Below, piece after piece: positions 61,801 to 64,000 of a stretch of 64,000 nt of DNA. Numbering within the stretch: the first letter of the stretch is position 1; each line of letters begins with the position of its first letter. Below the pieces are notes generated by a model. The model was not told where the DNA came from. It saw only the letters and a list, made by a program, of their open reading frames with translations, and made no database searches. The DNA is taken from positions 6,993,501-7,057,500 of the forward strand of contig SMMW01000046.1 in assembly GCA_004794655.1 (NCBI GenBank), in the 5' to 3' direction. Both the position numbers and the translations under genes were made by a program. The stretch comes from Marisa cornuarietis (taxonomy: Eukaryota > Mollusca > Gastropoda > Architaenioglossa > Ampullariidae).

Positions 61801-64000
61801 TTATAACCAATCAAGTGAAACAACTATTGCACTCTAGTAAGTCTTTAAGCTGGAAAGCTTATCGACTCGAGGACTAAGAGAGGTCTACCTGAGGGCCTCG
61901 CGAACCACAAGGAAAAATGTTGTTGGACACTAAAACCTGCCAATGTATACGGCCTAAAAAAGATGATTAAAGCGAGGAATCGGACAAAGACTTATCCCCT
62001 TATCCTGAGCTAACAGTTTGGACGAGGGCATTACATAGTCCGTTCAGATACCACGTTACTTTCGCGGTGGCGAAAGGGTTCCTGTACACAAGGCCAAGAT
62101 ATATGCATTAAGACTAGGGCAACAACAGCAAAGAGGCATTGGCAATGTGGGAAGGGACGGCGGGAAAGGCGTAATGCAAGGACAATTACAGCAATGGTGC
62201 GGACAGAAAAGAAAAGTAAAGAAAGAAAAAGAAAGAAAGTCACGTGGGCAGGCACACACTGTCATGTGAAAAACACCACCAGCAGCCTGGCGCCAGTCAA
62301 AGTGCAGGTCCTACTTGCCCCTTCATCTGCGACCTTTCGGCACTCACAGACGTGCATGACTTATTGCATTGCCCCAGATCACTAGCCAGACAGCGGGTGG
62401 AGAATGTGAGGAAGGGTAGAAGGGGGACAGGGTGAGACCTTCCATCTACCTGCATCTTTCACGCTCGTCCCGCCATCCCGCCGACCCAGTGGCCTGCTTA
62501 CCCGCACAGTCATGCTTCGTTCGCCGTTCGCATCTGCCGACAGGAGTACTTGTCTGTTTCCTGACCATTGATTGGTTCCGTAACCACAGTTCTGGCCACT
62601 GATTGGCTACGTAACCACTATCTGGCCTTCCTCCCATTCTCCCACTTTTGCCCCTCTCCCTCTTTTTTTCAGAACTGAAACACGACGACCGACAATTATC
62701 TTCCGCTTGGAAACCCAATCTAGCCCAGCTATTCCCCCCACCCCATCTCTACCGCACTCGATTACAAGGCTAGGCAAACATGTACATCATTTGTACAAGA
62801 TAGCTGGCGGGAGCATGTCTCTTCCCTTCCTCTTTACCGCTGCCTTACAGCAACCCCAGGGATGTGAAGGGGCGGGGGGTGGGTGTAGGGAGGAGACGAC
62901 GGCAACCGTTTGCTTTGAACCCTGATCCCACGGCTTTTATGTGATGCTGTTGACCTTAGAGACCGCATTCCAGACTAGCCCTGACCTTGTTTCCCAGTTT
63001 TAAAAAGCAGCTGCACGGTCCAGCTGCAGAGTCAATGGTTCTTCTTTCTCCACTTAAATGCGTGTGTATGAAGGTGAAAAGTATGCGAGCGTGAGGTGCA
63101 TTTTAAAGGGGTTTTCTCTTTCCATATAAACTCGAGAAAATACCGCCAAAATAATGAAACTAGTAAGAAAAAATTATTACAATGTGCCAGTTTCATCATT
63201 AGAGCCTCACTGTTCACTTTCTGTGACACATGGACATTTCAAAAAAGCTTCCCCCACAAAAAAATCAGTTGGTTTACTGAAAAAAATTCATTCAACATCT
63301 AGCAGGCCGGCAACTGACCAAACCTCCCCCTCCTAAACTCTAACAAACGGACAACTGGTCAAGTCTCGTCACTTAAAATCTAACGGGCTCACAAATGCCT
63401 ACCTGCTATAAAATCTAAAAATATGGCCACATCACATGATCTCTCAATGATCCTTCTGATAAGCGAATTGACCATGTTAAAGGTCTAGTGGAGTGTTTTC
63501 TTCAAATGACTGAATAAAGAGCCTGTGACGCTACAACTGTCCACAGACATACCTAATTAATATTATTACTGTCTTAATGTTGATTTTACCATGTAAGCGC
63601 ATCCCAGTACAATGCTGATGTGTGTGGTTTTTGTGCTTAATGATATCTGCAGACGTATATCTCAAGACAGGATAAGCGTTAGACTTGGAGAAACCTCATT
63701 TTGCTTCGGCATTTAAAGAACAAAAATTGCAGCTCACTAGATCTTTAATCATTGAGGGTCGTCTCCCAGATGAGACACAAAACTACGACGAACGGGTCGC
63801 ACAATGCACTGACAGTGACTACTGGTCAACAATTTTCTACCCTGTATTTGTAAATCTATCACTCCCCTACCCGACTTCCCCTGTCTCGCGCACTTTCTTA
63901 AACACAGCTCGCTGGCACTAGCAAGTACACCCCTCTATTAAAATGTGAGCTTAATAATGTCCCCTTGTTTCTTTAAAGTGACCCATCTTGTCTGTAGTAG
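58831..64000. other. No supported gene
   Basis: Intergenic-looking DNA. A degenerate direct repeat with units of about 110-170 bp occurs at 61080-61440 (theme 'ctgatttggattgatgtttcgacaccatgt...ctca', then 'gacg-tagactt...gatgaac'). Frames present are short and without family motifs. Confidence 0.5.
61080..61440. repeat. Degenerate direct repeat, about three units
   Basis: Three units share 'tttcgacgccatgttctc(g/a)(c/t)tcacct', 'aagacg(a/t)tagactt' and 'gatgaac(c/a)', at irregular spacing with small gaps. Confidence 0.65.

Overview
The window is nuclear DNA of an invertebrate animal, probably a mollusc or other lophotrochozoan. Its genes are split into many small exons with GT-AG and a few GC-AG introns. 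Introns and intergenic DNA are AT-rich, and transposon relics of P, pogo/Tigger, hAT and LINE types are scattered through them. The protein families are animal-specific (HEATR5, NSL1, TATDN3). The phylum is inferred; nothing in the window proves it. There are no bacterial operons, CRISPR arrays, tRNA genes or rRNA genes that I can see.

Layout. 1-12,043 (+): the 3' half of a HEATR5B-like gene, 17 exons, running in from the left edge. 12,044-17,100: its 3' UTR or intergenic DNA. 17,215-17,975 (+): a small two-exon gene of unknown family. 19,382-25,442 (-): complete TATDN3 (12 exons). 25,579-29,511 (+): complete NSL1 (5 exons), head-to-head with TATDN3 across a 136-bp shared promoter. 33,422-36,402 (-): a two-exon, 497-aa protein with a SAM-like N-terminus. 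36,827-37,009 (-): a possible 60-aa single-pass membrane protein. 37,661-39,010 (-): a broken THAP/P-element transposase relic. 40,789-43,013 (+): a possible two-exon gene or decayed gene with a hAT element in its intron. 43,941-44,024 (-): a possible terminal exon. 45,254-47,424 (-): a His-rich coding exon joined in phase to a basic, helical exon, unknown family. 47,425-64,000: no gene I can support; it holds microsatellites, minisatellites, a degenerate pogo element with another MITE nested inside it, and a SINE-like repeat.

How the genes relate. HEATR5B acts in AP-1/clathrin traffic, NSL1 in the kinetochore MIS12 complex, and TATDN3 is a metal-dependent nuclease. They do not form a pathway. 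The notable arrangement is the TATDN3/NSL1 divergent pair, which are also neighbours in human (1q32.3, from memory), so this looks like very old microsynteny. Splice features worth noting are two GC-AG introns, one NAGNAG acceptor, and two introns whose acceptor ends are built of short tandem repeats.
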